NCBI GenBank assembly: GCA_963719975.1
Contig: CAVRED010000009.1
Span: 384,078 to 448,077 of the forward strand
Source of the DNA: Poindextera sp963719975
GTDB taxonomy: Bacteria > Pseudomonadota > Alphaproteobacteria > Caulobacterales > Caulobacteraceae
Length of the DNA: 64,000 nucleotides
Reading direction: 5' to 3'
The translations under genes and the position numbers were made by a program. Positions 63,799 through 64,000 of the stretch are shown here, piece after piece; the first letter of the stretch is position 1, and the number at the start of each line of letters is the position of its first letter. The notes under the pieces are model-generated. The model saw only the letters and a program-made list of their open reading frames with translations. It searched no databases and was not told the origin of the DNA.

Positions 63799-63931
63799 CC
63801 CTCTCCCCCGCCGTAGGTGGGGGAGAGGGCAGGGTGAGGGGGCTGCGGCGGTTCAGCGGACAGGCCGGCGCCGGGTGGGCGCCGAGAGGCAGCTCCCCTC
63901 ACCCTCCCCTCTCCCCGCTCGCGGGGAGAGG
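63799..63931. repeat. intergenic inverted repeat after pheT
   Basis: CCCTCTCCCCC-gccgtaggt-GGGGGAGAGGG (about 63800-63829) is a long hairpin directly after the pheT stop. CAGGGTGAGGGG (63830-63841) pairs with CCCCTCACCCTC (63896-63907), and CTCTCCCCGCTCGCGGGGAGAG closes the right side. It matches the elements at 13036 and 55658 in layout. The remaining bases to the window end (63932-64000) hold no feature I can support; the next gene may begin there. Confidence 0.8.
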
Positions 63932-64000
63932 ATGATCTTGACGGGCGCTGCGTTATGCCGGCGAGGCTCATGAAGCAGGCAGAGCAAGGAACCCAACCGA

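Noticed and set aside
1..64000. CRISPR arrays, tRNA genes, insertion sequences or prophage.
   Set aside because: No regularly spaced direct repeats, no tRNA-like cloverleaf motifs, and no transposase, integrase or phage structural genes were found by reading.

Overview
The window is about 64 kb of very GC-rich DNA whose gene content points to an alphaproteobacterium of the Caulobacterales, probably Phenylobacterium or a close relative. The evidence is a PleC-like sensor kinase, a cycHJKL-type cytochrome c maturation operon, the degP/response regulator/kinase/glnE series, paired acyl-CoA dehydrogenases, paired MaoC dehydratases, and a Caulobacter-type -10 element (GCTAAATC) before glmS. No rRNA, tRNA, CRISPR, insertion sequence or prophage was seen. 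The genus is an inference.

Layout. 1-8 kb: two acyl-CoA dehydrogenases, a CocE-type hydrolase divergent from an epoxide hydrolase, a polyol/uronate dehydrogenase and small unknown genes. 8.4-15.4 kb: a DUF6065-JmjC fusion, pepN, a PEBP-like exported protein, a divergent soxR/VOC pair with a near-perfect SoxR box, and an isochorismatase-fold hydrolase. 15.5-26.2 kb: a PleC-like kinase, then a minus-strand series reading degP, response regulator, histidine kinase, glnE, ECF sigma factor, anti-sigma-like protein, periplasmic metal-sensor-like protein. This stretch is full of frameshifts. 26.3-31.7 kb: ccmI-ccmE-ccmF-ccmH with 4-base overlaps, preceded by a pentapeptide-repeat protein. 31.7-34.6 kb: gpmA with a RibD-type deaminase, and a TetR/CPBP-protease pair with two matching operators. 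34.6-49.7 kb: sugar-nucleotide and surface-glycan genes (kdsD, a phosphohexomutase, ugd, glmM, glmS, galU, a UDP-glucuronate epimerase, sqdB and two glycosyltransferases), interrupted by a coupled arsR-SRPBCC-BNR propeller-MoaD operon. 49.8-63.8 kb: infC with an ATT start, tandem S9 peptidases, an MFS transporter, a serine beta-lactamase-like enzyme, two MaoC proteins, then rpmI-rplT-pheS-ASCH-pheT.

How the genes fit together. KdsD starts the Kdo route; GlmS and GlmM feed UDP-GlcNAc; GalU, Ugd and the epimerase lead from glucose-1-phosphate to UDP-galacturonate; SqdB makes UDP-sulfoquinovose, and the two adjacent glycosyltransferases are candidate users of these donors. The Ccm proteins assemble c-type cytochromes. 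The degP/two-component/ECF block looks like envelope-stress signalling. The right end is a translation operon with an unexpected ASCH gene between pheS and pheT.

Frameshifts. At least 14 recognisable genes are broken by single-base indels, nearly all +1 insertions. Where the count could be made, gene lengths fit that number of insertions. The simplest reading is sequence or assembly error, densest between about 17.6 and 24 kb, so I annotate these as genes rather than pseudogenes. No wholly new system is evident. The best candidates for a second look are the ArsR/SRPBCC/BNR/MoaD operon, the ASCH gene inside pheST, and the SoxR- and TetR-type regulatory sites.
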